Below, in pieces: positions 8,011 through 15,607 of a DNA stretch of 24,227 bases. The stretch lies in assembly GCA_021827245.1 (NCBI GenBank), contig JAKAWN010000045.1, forward strand, positions 1 through 24,227. Direction: 5' to 3'. A model generated the notes under the pieces. The model saw only the letters and a program-made list of their open reading frames with translations. It ran no database searches and was not told the DNA's origin. A program made the position numbers and the translations under genes. How positions within the stretch are numbered: position 1 is the stretch's first letter; each line of letters starts with the position of its first letter. Source of the stretch: Acidobacteriota bacterium. Lineage in GTDB: Bacteria; Acidobacteriota; Terriglobia; UBA7540.

Positions 8011-8876
8011 GGACTGGATAAGATGGACGATGGTTCGGTCTGTGCCGGGCGCTTTTTGGGAGCCGGCAACTTTGCAATGATGGCCTTCATGCGCGCCAAC
8101 TGACCCGTGTCACCACTGTAGCTTTTCTGAGGGATATACCGCATTTCATTTTCGATCGCCTTCATGCGATTGCCGGGGTTCGGGTGGTCGGAGAAAAACT
8201 GCGGCCCACGAGCGCCGCCCTCGCTCTCGAGTTTCTTGAAGAAGAGGGCTATCTCGACAGGATTGTAACCGGCCTGCGCAGCAACCTGCGCGCCAAGCAG
8301 GTCGGCTTGGTTTTCGGCCGTTCGTGAGAACTTGAGCAGGACAGAGTTCGCTCCCAATCCAATCCCAAGCTGGCTGAGCTGTGCCAGCATCGAACCGGAT
8401 CTCACGGCCTTGCTAGCCAGCAGGGCGGGCAACTGGATCAGGTTCGCCTTGCTGGCCTGATTTGTGCCGTGTCGCAGAGCCACATGCGAGATCTCGTGCG
8501 CGAGCACCCCGGCCAATTGCGCCTCGTTGTCCACCGCCGTGATCAGTCCGGTGTTCACGAAAGTCGGCCCTCCCGGCAGGGCGAAGGCATTGATACTTGG
8601 ATCGTTGACGACCTTGAACGTGTACGGATACTTGCCCGCCTGCGATTGTGCCGCAAGCTTGCTCCCGATCAGATTGATGTAAGCATTCAATTCCTTGTCG
8701 TTGACGACTTCCACCTGTTTCTCAATCTTGGCCGCTGCTTCCTTGCCCAGTTGGATGTCTTGGTCTCTAGTGAAGAAATTGAATCCAGGCTTGAACCGAT
8801 GGAGCTGCCCGAGCCCAGGCTGCAACGCGAAAGTAAGCACGGCCATCACGATGACGTTTTTCCATGCGGCACGCAT
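7692..8876 (-). CDS. Exported M48-family zinc metalloprotease with a non-native C-terminal tail
   Basis: A periplasmic or secreted M48 endopeptidase, probably in envelope protein quality control. The chosen start is the ATG at 8876: GGAGG lies 9 bases upstream, while the in-frame TTG at 8885 directly abuts it. The 394-residue product has a signal peptide (about 1-24, MRAAWKNVIVMAVLTFALQP). The metallopeptidase domain follows, with HEISH at 127-131 (two zinc His and the catalytic Glu) and the third ligand Glu188 in ENQAD. The family-like FFSDHPNPGNRMKAI stretch (about 227-241) is also present. Recognisable M48 sequence ends near LPAPKK (about 270-275). From about residue 283 the frame is antisense to a decayed integrase and is rich in Ser, Arg, Cys and Pro, unlike any known domain. 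The native C-terminus was probably lost by insertion; activity may persist because the catalytic core is whole. Confidence 0.85.
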   Translation of the reverse strand: MRAAWKNVIVMAVLTFALQPGLGQLHRFKPGFNFFTRDQDIQLGKEAAAKIEKQVEVVNDKELNAYINLIGSKLAAQSQAGKYPYTFKVVNDPSINAFALPGGPTFVNTGLITAVDNEAQLAGVLAHEISHVALRHGTNQASKANLIQLPALLASKAVRSGSMLAQLSQLGIGLGANSVLLKFSRTAENQADLLGAQVAAQAGYNPVEIALFFKKLESEGGARGPQFFSDHPNPGNRMKAIENEMRYIPQKSYSGDTGQLARMKAIIAKLPAPKKRPAQTEPSSILSSPGSRRSFVCAETCPNTNWICSSSPPAAWQSRAHVLQGSCGVNLAIPFPRESLHHMPNGLCLQLLSSSSPCSADSLERPSTADTGGRQPVIQRLSDTAGQCDRRDAV

Positions 8877-9147
8877 TGCTTGCAACCTCCTTCCTGACTA
8901 CGAGACTAACCCGCCAGGGCACAGATCGGGCTCCACCCTTCATCGAAAACTTGGGCCCGGCACAGCTTTCTTGACCTTCACGCTCTCCCGATTCGGTGCG
9001 TAACAATAGCACCACGGAAAGCGCCTTTCTTCCCCCAGCCTTTTGCTCTGGATAAGCCCGCGGCAAATGAACAACCCATCGACCGCGGCCACGTACTAAG
9101 GACACATCGCTTCTTGACAACCGGGTTGGACGACCAATCTGGCAGTG

Positions 9148-9381
9148 CTAAGCGGCTTTTCTCTTCGCGGCATGGACCTTGGCAAGGTTGACGATCGCTT
9201 GTGCGCGCAGCACAAACTTGCTCTCTGCAAGATCGCGGATCGTCCGGATGTTGAATGCCTTGCCAAGCAACTCGGCATCTTGCCTCGATAGACCTTCCAA
9301 AGCCTCAACGGGACCATCTGCAAGTTCTTCGAATGATTTCATCTCATAAGCCTTGTCGAGATGTTTGCTTATGTCCGCCAT
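9148..9381 (-). CDS. Small helical protein, helix-hairpin-helix-like, unknown function
   Basis: The product has 77 residues from the ATG at 9381, chosen because AAAGGAG lies 7 bases upstream; an upstream in-frame ATG at 9429 lacks this. It begins MADISKHLDKAYEMKSF. The middle reads PVEALEGLSRQDAELLGKAF followed by NIRTIRDLAESKF. This alternation of short helices and a Gly-containing turn resembles helix-hairpin-helix folds that sense their own chain or bind DNA, as in C-terminal domains of larger proteins. There is no signal peptide or membrane segment, and the tail is basic (AKRKAA). I recall similar stand-alone small proteins in several phyla, without known function. The gene sits alone, next to a palindromic repeat element. 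Confidence 0.75.
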   Translation of the reverse strand: MADISKHLDKAYEMKSFEELADGPVEALEGLSRQDAELLGKAFNIRTIRDLAESKFVLRAQAIVNLAKVHAAKRKAA

Positions 9382-9457
9382 AAAGATTCTCCTTTCCGTT
9401 TGTTTGCGCAAGCCCTGCGCTGTTGTCATTTTCTCAACACGCTTTCCCCCCCTCCTA

Positions 9458-9579
9458 GCAGGTTGCTGAAAAACACATTAGAGGTGATGTAGCGGCGGGT
9501 TCATCCCGCCATAAGCCTATTGCTTTCAGCACGGGCTGGCGGCGTAAAGCCGCCGCTACAGCTTTTTTCAGCAACCTGC
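9458..9579. repeat. 122-bp nested palindromic element (MITE/REP-like)
   Basis: The outer arms GCAGGTTGCTGAAAAA (9458-9473) and TTTTTCAGCAACCTGC (9564-9579) are perfect 16-bp inverted repeats. A second perfect pair lies inside: TGTAGCGGCGG (9488-9498) and CCGCCGCTACA (9550-9560). Within it are two further small hairpins: GGCGGG-TTCAT-CCCGCC (9494-9510) and GGCGGC-GTAAA-GCCGCC (9538-9554). These inner hairpins share bases with the second pair, so the element can switch between a long stem and a cloverleaf. It encodes nothing. This layout fits a short non-autonomous mobile element. Confidence 0.8.
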
Positions 9580-9670
9580 AGCGTCGCTACGCCCTCTGGG
9601 CCCGCTTCGAAATTCCCGAGGGCCAGTGCCACGCTTCCACCACCGACTTGCCACGAGCCAAGTTGGGATA

Positions 9671-9895
9671 TCAGCTGGCCTTCTTGCTAAACACGCCACC
9701 CACGCTTTCGGCTATCCCTTTCACCTTCTCGGTCAGGCCGCCGCCTGCGGCACCCGATAGGACCGCGCTCAGCTGTTCGCCGACCGAACCAGGCAGGCGC
9801 TGCTTCAAGAAGCCGACGACAACCTCGACAGCCACCCTGGCTTTGTCGTCCGGCAATCCCGTTTTCTCGCTCAATTGTCTGATGAGCTCATCCAT
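9671..9895 (-). CDS. Small conserved-looking protein, DUF2267-like helical repeat
   Basis: The 74-residue product has a near-ideal ribosome binding site (AAGGAGG, 5 bases before the ATG). It starts MDELIRQLSEKTGL. The core then reads DDKARVAVEVVVGFLKQRLP followed by SVGEQLSAVLSG, an amphipathic pair of helices typical of the short DUF2267/DUF937-type proteins found in soil bacteria. The last third is Gly-rich and ends with a Val-Phe-Ser-Lys-Lys tail. No signal peptide, membrane segment or catalytic motif is visible. It shares strand with the neighbouring small gene at 9148 but is separated from it by the palindromic element, so co-transcription is uncertain. The family assignment is tentative. 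Confidence 0.7.
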   Translation of the reverse strand: MDELIRQLSEKTGLPDDKARVAVEVVVGFLKQRLPGSVGEQLSAVLSGAAGGGLTEKVKGIAESVGGVFSKKAS

Positions 9896-10889
9896 GGCAT
9901 CCTCCTTGAAACGAATTCAGCCACCTACGCCTCTCTGAATCATAAAAGATGACCAGCACGCCCATTAACAAAACTGCCAAATGTCTAGCATTCATAGGAC
10001 CGACCATGCGACAAACTGCTGATGAGGACTCTCTGGCGGTTGTTATTGTTCCCCGGGTTTGCACTGGTGTAGCCCTAGTACCACAAGACAAGTTAAGGCT
10101 ACGGTGTGTCCCTGTTTTATGAATCACCTTATGGGATTTAAAAGTGGACAGCGCGCAAGATAGGCGGTTACGCAAGATTGCTGCGCCATAGGAGCCGGCC
10201 GGTCCTGGCCTCTTGCGCTCCATACCCCACCTACACACCTCAGATGTTCCGGGCTTATAACCATTAGAACAGCAGGCCCGCTCCCGGTCTGTGTCGTCTG
10301 TCACCACGGTCAGTGACGATAACGCTCGCCACGCCTTTACGAAAGGCTTTATGGCCGCAGCCGTGGCAAGTCTCCTTGCCCAAGTCACAACGCGGGGTGA
10401 TCCAGGTCATACACCTTCGGCAGGATCGTTCCTACAGTTATTGGCAGCCAAAATAAAAGTAATTCCAAGGCAGCCGAAGCCCGATCACCCGGGGACATAC
10501 CGTCACCACAAGGAGGGACAGCAAGCTCATGGAGCACACCGCAAAGCCCTGGCGGACTGGACCGGGACCGCGAGCCTGGGTTATAGCCTCCAGAGCAGCG
10601 GGCAGCAAGAAAAAACAACGTGGCATTCGCTACAAGCCTGGGCTATAGTTTTTCAACCGGTCGCCTTCGGGCCATGCGAATTGAGGAAGCAGACGATGCG
10701 TTCGGGCAAGTTCGCGAGCATTTTGGGCGGTACCGATTGCAGGCACGTTCGTGGCCCGCATTGAGTATTCAAGGTTGTCCAGGCAAGAGCAACTTGGTGC
10801 AGCACTGAAGTTAGGATCTAGCGTTCGAGGGTCGGCGCCCAGGCACGGTGGGGTAGTGCGATCCTTCAATCTCAAAACGGAGGAATCTC
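9896..10889. other. ORF-poor 1-kb stretch with no supported gene
   Basis: Several frames are open on both strands here, but none has a good ribosome binding site together with protein-like composition. Two near-identical 14-base direct repeats are visible: AGCCTGGGTTATAG (10573-10586) and AGCCTGGGCTATAG (10635-10648). The right end must hold the mscL promoter, but I cannot point to clear -35/-10 boxes. Decayed genes or a small RNA are possible; nothing positive supports either. Confidence 0.4.
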
Positions 10890-11327
10890 ATGTGGAACGA
10901 ATTCAAGGCTTTCGTGATGCGGGGCAACGTGCTGGACATGGCTGTGGGCATCATCATCGGCGTTGCCTTCGGGAAGATTGTTACCGCGCTGGTGAATGAC
11001 ATCGTCATGCCGCCCATCGGCATGCTGATTGGCAACGTTGATTTCTCGAACTTCTTCATTACCCTGTCCCACCAGCACTTCGCTACGCTGGCTGAGGCCA
11101 AAAAGGCCGGGGCCGTTGTTATCGCCTACGGGACCTTCGTCAATACCATTATCGAGTTTCTGATCGTTGCCTTCGCCGTCTTTTTGCTCATCAAATCGGT
11201 AAACCGATTGATGCCGAAGCCGGCGCCTCCGCCCCCCGCCACGAAAGATTGCTCGTATTGCAAGATGAGCATTCCATTAGCGGCTACGCGCTGCCCACAC
11301 TGCACCTCGGAGCTCAGCGCAGCTTAG
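10890..11327 (+). CDS. mscL: Large-conductance mechanosensitive channel MscL with C-terminal zinc ribbon
   Basis: A homopentameric inner-membrane channel that opens under membrane tension to release osmolytes on hypo-osmotic shock. GGAGGAATCTC precedes the ATG. The first 107 residues are a complete MscL: N-terminal amphipathic helix ([20 protein letters not shown]), pore-lining TM1 with the Gly/Ala-rich [20 protein letters not shown] stretch, periplasmic loop and TM2 (about 79-102). After a Pro-rich linker (109-117) comes a C-terminal zinc ribbon with Cys121, Cys124, Cys135 and Cys138 (CSYC...CPHC) in place of the usual C-terminal helical bundle. I recall such tails on MscL from other bacteria. 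The total of 145 residues is normal. It seems to be monocistronic. Confidence 0.96.
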   Translation: MWNEFKAFVMRGNVLDMAVGIIIGVAFGKIVTALVNDIVMPPIGMLIGNVDFSNFFITLSHQHFATLAEAKKAGAVVIAYGTFVNTIIEFLIVAFAVFLLIKSVNRLMPKPAPPPPATKDCSYCKMSIPLAATRCPHCTSELSAA

Positions 11328-11462
11328 GGCGCGTCAGATCCCGACCTGTACGAGACTGCACGAAAAGACCCGCAGGGAATCTGCGGTGGATTGAGCTATG
11401 CATGATTGAGAGATTGGTGAAAAAGCCAAAGCCCGGCCGCTGATGCCGTCCTCACCCAGGCA

Positions 11463-11648
11463 ATGAGATACTTGAGCTCAGAGACGAAGCGGGACTACCT
11501 TATGGGGATGCGTGAAGAGGTTCGGGAGGCCATGGATCAGGCGAATCAGGAGTTCTTCGGTAAAGACACTTATCACGTTTTTAGCACAGTGACCGAAAAG
11601 AGCAATCGTGAAGCGGAGGCAAATTACTTGCAAGCAATGGAAATATAA
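11463..11648 (+). CDS. Small hypothetical protein (61 residues)
   Basis: A short, hydrophilic, mostly helical protein beginning MRYLSSETKRDYLMGM, with a heptad-like middle (EEVREAMDQANQEFFG). It has no signal peptide or known motif. No Shine-Dalgarno sequence stands out before the ATG at 11463; internal ATGs at 11502 and 11508 are possible. The composition is protein-like and the frame ends 9 bases before the 3' end of a tRNA gene on the other strand. I do not recognise a family, and chance remains possible. Confidence 0.35.
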   Translation: MRYLSSETKRDYLMGMREEVREAMDQANQEFFGKDTYHVFSTVTEKSNREAEANYLQAMEI

Positions 11649-11657
11649 AGAGTGATT

Positions 11658-11733
11658 TGGTGGACCTGGGGAGGTTCGAACTCCCGACCCCCTGGTTGCA
11701 AACCAGGTGCTCTCCCAACTGAGCTACAGGCCC
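11658..11733 (-). tRNA. tRNA-Ala (anticodon TGC)
   Basis: Read on the minus strand, the 76 bases form a full cloverleaf. The acceptor stem GGGCCTG pairs with CAGGTCC (one G-T pair). The D arm is GCTC...GAGC, the anticodon stem CCTGG/CCAGG encloses loop TTTGCAA (anticodon TGC, alanine), and the T arm GGGAG-TTCGAAC-CTCCC is intact. Discriminator A is followed by an encoded CCA (11658-11660 on the plus strand as TGG). There is no intron, and it stands alone. Confidence 0.97.
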
Positions 11734-11891
11734 GGCTACAAGGTCTCCATTGATACTGCGCGGTTATTCAGATGCCGTCAAGTGGCTGGCGATCCGATGA
11801 GCAAAAGCCCAATTGCGGGTGCGTATTTCACCTCGCCCTCATTCGAAAGGGCTGAGTCCCGCAAAATTCATAAGCAGCTTCCCAATTGCGT

Positions 11892-12632
11892 TCACTTCGG
11901 TGTGCCCGCCAGCAATTCCTTCAGCTTGCCGTAAGCGCGCTCTGCCTGAGGCTGGTTGTAGGCCGGATTGTCCGGCACCGTCCAGCCGTGATGCGCGCCG
12001 TCGTAGACTTCGCTTTCGTAATGACCACCCCAAGTCTCAAGAGCCTGGTTCAACTTTTCAATGGCCTCTGCGGGCATGCTTCGGTCCTCGACGGCGTGAC
12101 CGAAATAGAGCCGAGCGTTGATGCGCGGCAGCACGAGGTGCGGACTATCGGGAGCGCCCGTATAAAGCCGCCCACCATGGAACGACGCGGCCGCAACAAC
12201 TTTGTCGGGCCGCACGGCAGCGGCACGCACGGACATGGCACCCGTAAAGCAGTAACCCACCACACCCAGCGGACCACCGCTCACCGAACCGTGCCCAGCA
12301 AGGAAATCCAAGTAGTAGCCTGCGTCGCGCTCCATGGCTTCCGGCGTCAGAGGGTCCATCAGTTCGGCAAAGCGCTTCATCGTCCGCTCCTCGCCTATGC
12401 GCCGCGGGAAATCAAACAACGGCGGGCGTCCCGTGCGATAAAAGACATTGGGCATCAGGACGGTGTACCCTTCACCGGCCAGCCGCTGCGCCATCCCGCG
12501 ATTGGCCTCGCGAATGCCTCCGATGTCCGTCAGATGAAGTACGCCGGGCCGGCGGATTCCGTCCTCATGCCGGTAGAGTATGCCGTCGGCTGTCCCATCG
12601 TGCGTTCGAATCTCAATCTCTTCTTCAACCAT
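11892..12632 (-). CDS. Dienelactone hydrolase family protein
   Basis: A cytoplasmic alpha/beta-hydrolase of the dienelactone hydrolase family. The classic reaction opens dienelactone to maleylacetate in chloroaromatic breakdown, but many members act on other esters or lactones. I start it at the ATG at 12632 (MVEEEIEIRTHDG), preceded by an AAGGGA-type site, because the longer frame back to 12860 has unusual composition and starts within the divergent promoter region. The 246-residue product matches the family length. The catalytic triad is visible: Cys128 in GYCFTG (nucleophile elbow), Asp183 in HAVED and His215 in GAHHGW. No signal peptide is seen. It is divergent from the large secreted protein gene. 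The substrate is unknown. Confidence 0.9.
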   Translation of the reverse strand: MVEEEIEIRTHDGTADGILYRHEDGIRRPGVLHLTDIGGIREANRGMAQRLAGEGYTVLMPNVFYRTGRPPLFDFPRRIGEERTMKRFAELMDPLTPEAMERDAGYYLDFLAGHGSVSGGPLGVVGYCFTGAMSVRAAAVRPDKVVAAASFHGGRLYTGAPDSPHLVLPRINARLYFGHAVEDRSMPAEAIEKLNQALETWGGHYESEVYDGAHHGWTVPDNPAYNQPQAERAYGKLKELLAGTPK

Positions 12633-12785
12633 TCCCTTGCCCCCAGTCGGTGAATGCGTAGGAACGTCCCGGCAATTTCGGAGCTTCGCAGTCTTCCGAT
12701 GCAAGGCTTCCCCAGCGCTTTTACGGCGCATTATGGCATGGAAGCAGCGCCCCTGCAAATCCGCGTGCCGGCGCCCGCAAGCACC

Positions 12786-12814
12786 TTGACATGAACTCCT
12801 CAAATGACCAGAAT
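12786..12814 (+). promoter_or_regulatory. Possible sigma-70 promoter for the secreted-protein gene
   Basis: A perfect -35 box TTGACA (12786-12791) is followed after 17 bases by CAGAAT (12809-12814), which matches four of six positions of the -10 consensus. It lies about 120 bases upstream of the ATG at 12935, within the divergent intergenic region. The weak -10 makes this tentative. Confidence 0.25.
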
Positions 12815-12934
12815 TGATTGGACTATCCCGGGGTAAGTGCGAAAACCCCAGCATATCCACGCTAGCGAGTATTCGTTCGGGAACTCCAGCCGCCCGTATA
12901 CTGGCTGGATACCTGATGAAAGAAGGTCAAAGTG

Positions 12935-14848
12935 ATGATGCGAAGAGTTAGCTTTGCTGTCATAGCATTTCTTCTCGTGGCCATTTCTTCCTTCGGAGCT
13001 GAGCCACAGCCGTACAAGAATTTCAAGGTAACTGTCTACATTCCCGTCGGTGTGGTCGAGCACATGGCCCACGATCCCGCCTGGATGCAATCGAGCTGGA
13101 AGACCATCAGTAGCCGCATACATGTGGATAGAGTTTTCATTGAAACCTATCGCAGCGGGACAACCGCTGACGACGCCACTGTATCCCAGGTGAAACACTT
13201 CTTCCAATCGCGCGGACTGGCGGTGGCCGGCGGCATGGCGCTGTCCGGGCGCAGCCCCTCCGCACAGTTTCGTTCGCTCGACTATGCCGATCCCAAAGAC
13301 CGGGCGCTTTTGGAGCGCATGTCGGCCCTGACGGCGCGCCACTTCAACGAAATCATTCTCGACGACTTCTTCTTCACCAATACCAAGAGTGATGCCGATA
13401 TTGCCGCCAAGGGCAAACGGACCTGGGACCAGTACCGGCTGCAACTGATGGATGAAGTTGCCCGCGACCTGATTCTGAAACCTGCAAAGGCTGCGAATCC
13501 CAAGGTACACATCATCATCAAGTTCCCCAACTGGTATCCGTCGTTCCAGGGACTGGGTTATGACCTGGAGCAGGAACCGAAAATCTTCCCCGAGATCTGG
13601 ACGGGCGACGAAACGCGCGATCCCCTGATCACGGACCAGCAACTCCAGCAATACGAGAGCTACGAAATCTTCCGTTACTTTGAAAACATCGCGCCGGGAC
13701 GCAACGGCGGTGGATGGGTGGACCCCTATGGTGTGCTCTACCTGGATCGTTATGCCGAGCAATTGTGGGACACCATTCTGGCCAAAGCTCCCGCCATCAA
13801 TCTGTTTCAGTATACGGACCTCCTGCGGCCGGCTGAGGCAGGCGATCGCGGGGCCTGGCAGATGCTGCCGACCTCCTTCAACTACTTCCAGATGATGCGC
13901 GAGTGCTGCGGCGGTTTCGAAAGCACGCGATATCCACTAATAGCCGATGCAGCGGCCTATGCCCTTCGCCAGGTTGACCGCATAGCTGGCAGTCTGGGTG
14001 AACCAATCGGCCTGGCCAGCTACCGGCCCTATCAGTCAACCGGCGAGGATTTCCTGCGCGATGTGGTCGGCATGATCGGAATTCCCGTTGAGATGTATCC
14101 CTATTGGCCTAAAGCAAAGACTGTGCTTCTGACCGTGACGGCAAAGTACGATCCCAACATCGTGTCAGAAATCGAGCAGCACCTGCGCGACGGAGAAAAC
14201 GTGATCATTACCTCTGGCCTTTTACGTGCCATCCAGAAAAAGGGCATGGACCAGACCACCGATATGTACGTCACCAGGCACATTCTCGCCGCCAACTCTT
14301 TTGTGGCGGGCTTTGGCGCAGGAGCGGGCGCCGGAGTTGGTGCTATGCAGCGCGCGATCCTTTTCCCGGAAGTTCATTTCTACACCAACGAGGACTGGGC
14401 TGTGGTCCGCGGACTGGCCGACGGGCGCGGCGTGCCTCTGCTGCTGATGGATGGTTACGGGAAAGGAACGCTTTATGTCTGGTCCGTGCCGGAAAGCATG
14501 ACCGATCTCTATCGGCTGCCTGTCGGAGTGCTCAACTCCCTCCGAAGATACTTCGACGAAGGATTGCCCGTGAAACTCGATGGTCCGGCGCAAGTGAGCC
14601 TGTTTGAATACAACAACGGTACTTTTGTCGTGGAGTCTTTCCTCGATCATCCAGCCGCGGTTCGGGTCACCGGCAGCTTTGCCCGCATGGAAGACCTGAT
14701 GACCGGCACAACGCTTGCTGGCAATCCCATTCCAGAGCCAGGGGGGATGTTTGGCGGGGTCTCCGGCGCGGCGCAGGCGCCTCGCCAATACGGCTACAGC
14801 TTGCAGATCGAGCCGCACAGCTTTGTAGCCTTCCGCGAGCAGCAGTAA
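12935..14848 (+). CDS. Large exported protein of unknown function, possibly glycoside-hydrolase-like
   Basis: The 637-residue protein starts at the ATG at 12935 (AGAAGG lies 8 bases upstream; an in-frame GTG at 12932 is possible). It has a signal peptide (about 1-22, cleaved after SSFGA). The N-terminal half looks like a TIM barrel: VTVYIPVGVVEH at the first strand, VDRVFIETYRSG, a turn with EIILDDFFFTN (about 140-150; DD at a strand end, where glycosidases often place acids), then VHIIIKFPNWYPSFQ. The middle (about 365-430) resembles a Rossmann-like beta-galactosidase trimerisation module (KTVLLTVTAKYDPNIV, ENVIITSG). The C-terminus (about 545-637) looks like a beta-sandwich. I cannot name a family, and no catalytic pair is proven. 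A role in extracellular carbohydrate processing is an inference from fold resemblance only. Confidence 0.75.
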   Translation: MMRRVSFAVIAFLLVAISSFGAEPQPYKNFKVTVYIPVGVVEHMAHDPAWMQSSWKTISSRIHVDRVFIETYRSGTTADDATVSQVKHFFQSRGLAVAGGMALSGRSPSAQFRSLDYADPKDRALLERMSALTARHFNEIILDDFFFTNTKSDADIAAKGKRTWDQYRLQLMDEVARDLILKPAKAANPKVHIIIKFPNWYPSFQGLGYDLEQEPKIFPEIWTGDETRDPLITDQQLQQYESYEIFRYFENIAPGRNGGGWVDPYGVLYLDRYAEQLWDTILAKAPAINLFQYTDLLRPAEAGDRGAWQMLPTSFNYFQMMRECCGGFESTRYPLIADAAAYALRQVDRIAGSLGEPIGLASYRPYQSTGEDFLRDVVGMIGIPVEMYPYWPKAKTVLLTVTAKYDPNIVSEIEQHLRDGENVIITSGLLRAIQKKGMDQTTDMYVTRHILAANSFVAGFGAGAGAGVGAMQRAILFPEVHFYTNEDWAVVRGLADGRGVPLLLMDGYGKGTLYVWSVPESMTDLYRLPVGVLNSLRRYFDEGLPVKLDGPAQVSLFEYNNGTFVVESFLDHPAAVRVTGSFARMEDLMTGTTLAGNPIPEPGGMFGGVSGAAQAPRQYGYSLQIEPHSFVAFREQQ

Positions 14849-14907
14849 ATCGCGCGATGATTCATGCATTCGATGTGGCGGGGGGCTCGCGCGCTGGCAG
14901 GAAAAAT

Positions 14908-14996
14908 CATGAATTCTGAATTATGAGGAATGAAGCGGAATCGGTCTGCGTTGTTCTGGTTCGTCATTCAGCCAATTTCATAATTCAGAATTCATG
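14908..14996. repeat. Perfect 19-bp inverted repeat pair (small palindromic element)
   Basis: CATGAATTCTGAATTATGA (14908-14926) and TCATAATTCAGAATTCATG (14978-14996) are exact inverted copies around a 51-bp loop. The loop holds a further short pair, GAATGA and TCATTC. The arms are AT-rich, unlike the surrounding GC-rich sequence. It sits in the 264-bp gap after the secreted-protein gene, which has no other visible feature. A MITE-like insertion or a long hairpin transcript end would fit. Confidence 0.75.
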
Positions 14997-15112
14997 TCTT
15001 CAATCACTCGATTTCTTCACCCGTTTCTCGGGGCTGCCCTTGGCTTGGTCGCGACTGCCCGCTTTCCCCTGCCCCTGTAGCCCACCGCATAGACTCGGTG
15101 CCGGGGTGTCGG

Positions 15113-15607
15113 TTAGGGTTTGATCGATTCGCCCTCGAAGGTGAAAGTTCCGATCAGGATGCCTTCGTCCTCCAGGGGATTTCCATCCGGCAAGGGAAAG
15201 GCTCTCACAGTGATTGTACCCGTCACCTGACGGCGGCCGGGTGCCAGGCTGATGACGTAATCCGCACGTGCCACGCCGAGGCCGCCGGGGTTGAGGGGGT
15301 AGCAGAAGTCGATCATCCTGCCGACGATCTGGTGGTTGCGAGCGGGTCTCCATGTGCCCAGTTGGCTGCCGAAATAGTTTGTTGGCCCCTGTTCGCCAGA
15401 ATCAGTTGCCAGCATCGTATGGTCGGGATGCAGGGTGATGATGGAGCGGGAGGCGAAATTCCCTTCCGCATCCTTAATGACCGTAAGGTAGCAACCGCCA
15501 CTAAAAACCGGCTGTCCGGCCTGCTGGGACTGAAGCAGGGCTGACGAAGCCACGGCGGCGAGAAGGCCGAAGGCTCCCGCGGCAGCCCAAAAACGTTTGC
15601 GCTTCAT
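15113..15607 (-). CDS. Small exported protein of unknown function
   Basis: The 164-residue product starts at an ATG preceded by AGGAGGAAAGACC. It has a clear signal peptide (MKRKRFWAAAGAFGLLAAVASSALLQ, cleavage near residue 30), so it is secreted or periplasmic. The mature part is beta-rich: GGCYLTVIKDAEGNF, SRSIITLHPDHTMLATDSG, then LGTWRPARNHQIVGR and a C-terminal VTGTITVRAFPL. This string of short strands with a TWR(P) turn resembles small beta-barrel or lipocalin-like exported proteins. Two cysteines (in GGCYL and DFCYP) could pair. No enzyme motif is seen. Its start overlaps by ATGA the stop of a short upstream frame. Confidence 0.75.
   Translation of the reverse strand: MKRKRFWAAAGAFGLLAAVASSALLQSQQAGQPVFSGGCYLTVIKDAEGNFASRSIITLHPDHTMLATDSGEQGPTNYFGSQLGTWRPARNHQIVGRMIDFCYPLNPGGLGVARADYVISLAPGRRQVTGTITVRAFPLPDGNPLEDEGILIGTFTFEGESIKP

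Noticed and set aside
9888..10388. 166-codon open frame on the minus strand upstream of the small DUF2267-like gene
   Set aside because: It has no ribosome binding site, its composition is unnatural (clusters of Arg, Cys, Ser), and it overlaps the start of the better supported gene. Only its last 35 codons look like a membrane segment, with no suitable start.
11370..11386. Hairpin CCGCAG-GGAAT-CTGCGG after mscL as a terminator
   Set aside because: The stem is only 6 bp and no T-run follows on either strand, so intrinsic termination is not supported.
11658..11733. tRNA-Ala as the attachment site of the decayed integrase
   Set aside because: I found no second copy of the tRNA 3' end in the window, and the recombinase relic is 3.6 kb away with housekeeping-type genes between.
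12800..13762. 320-codon minus-strand open frame
   Set aside because: It is a shadow of the secreted-protein gene on the plus strand and shows no domain or start signal.
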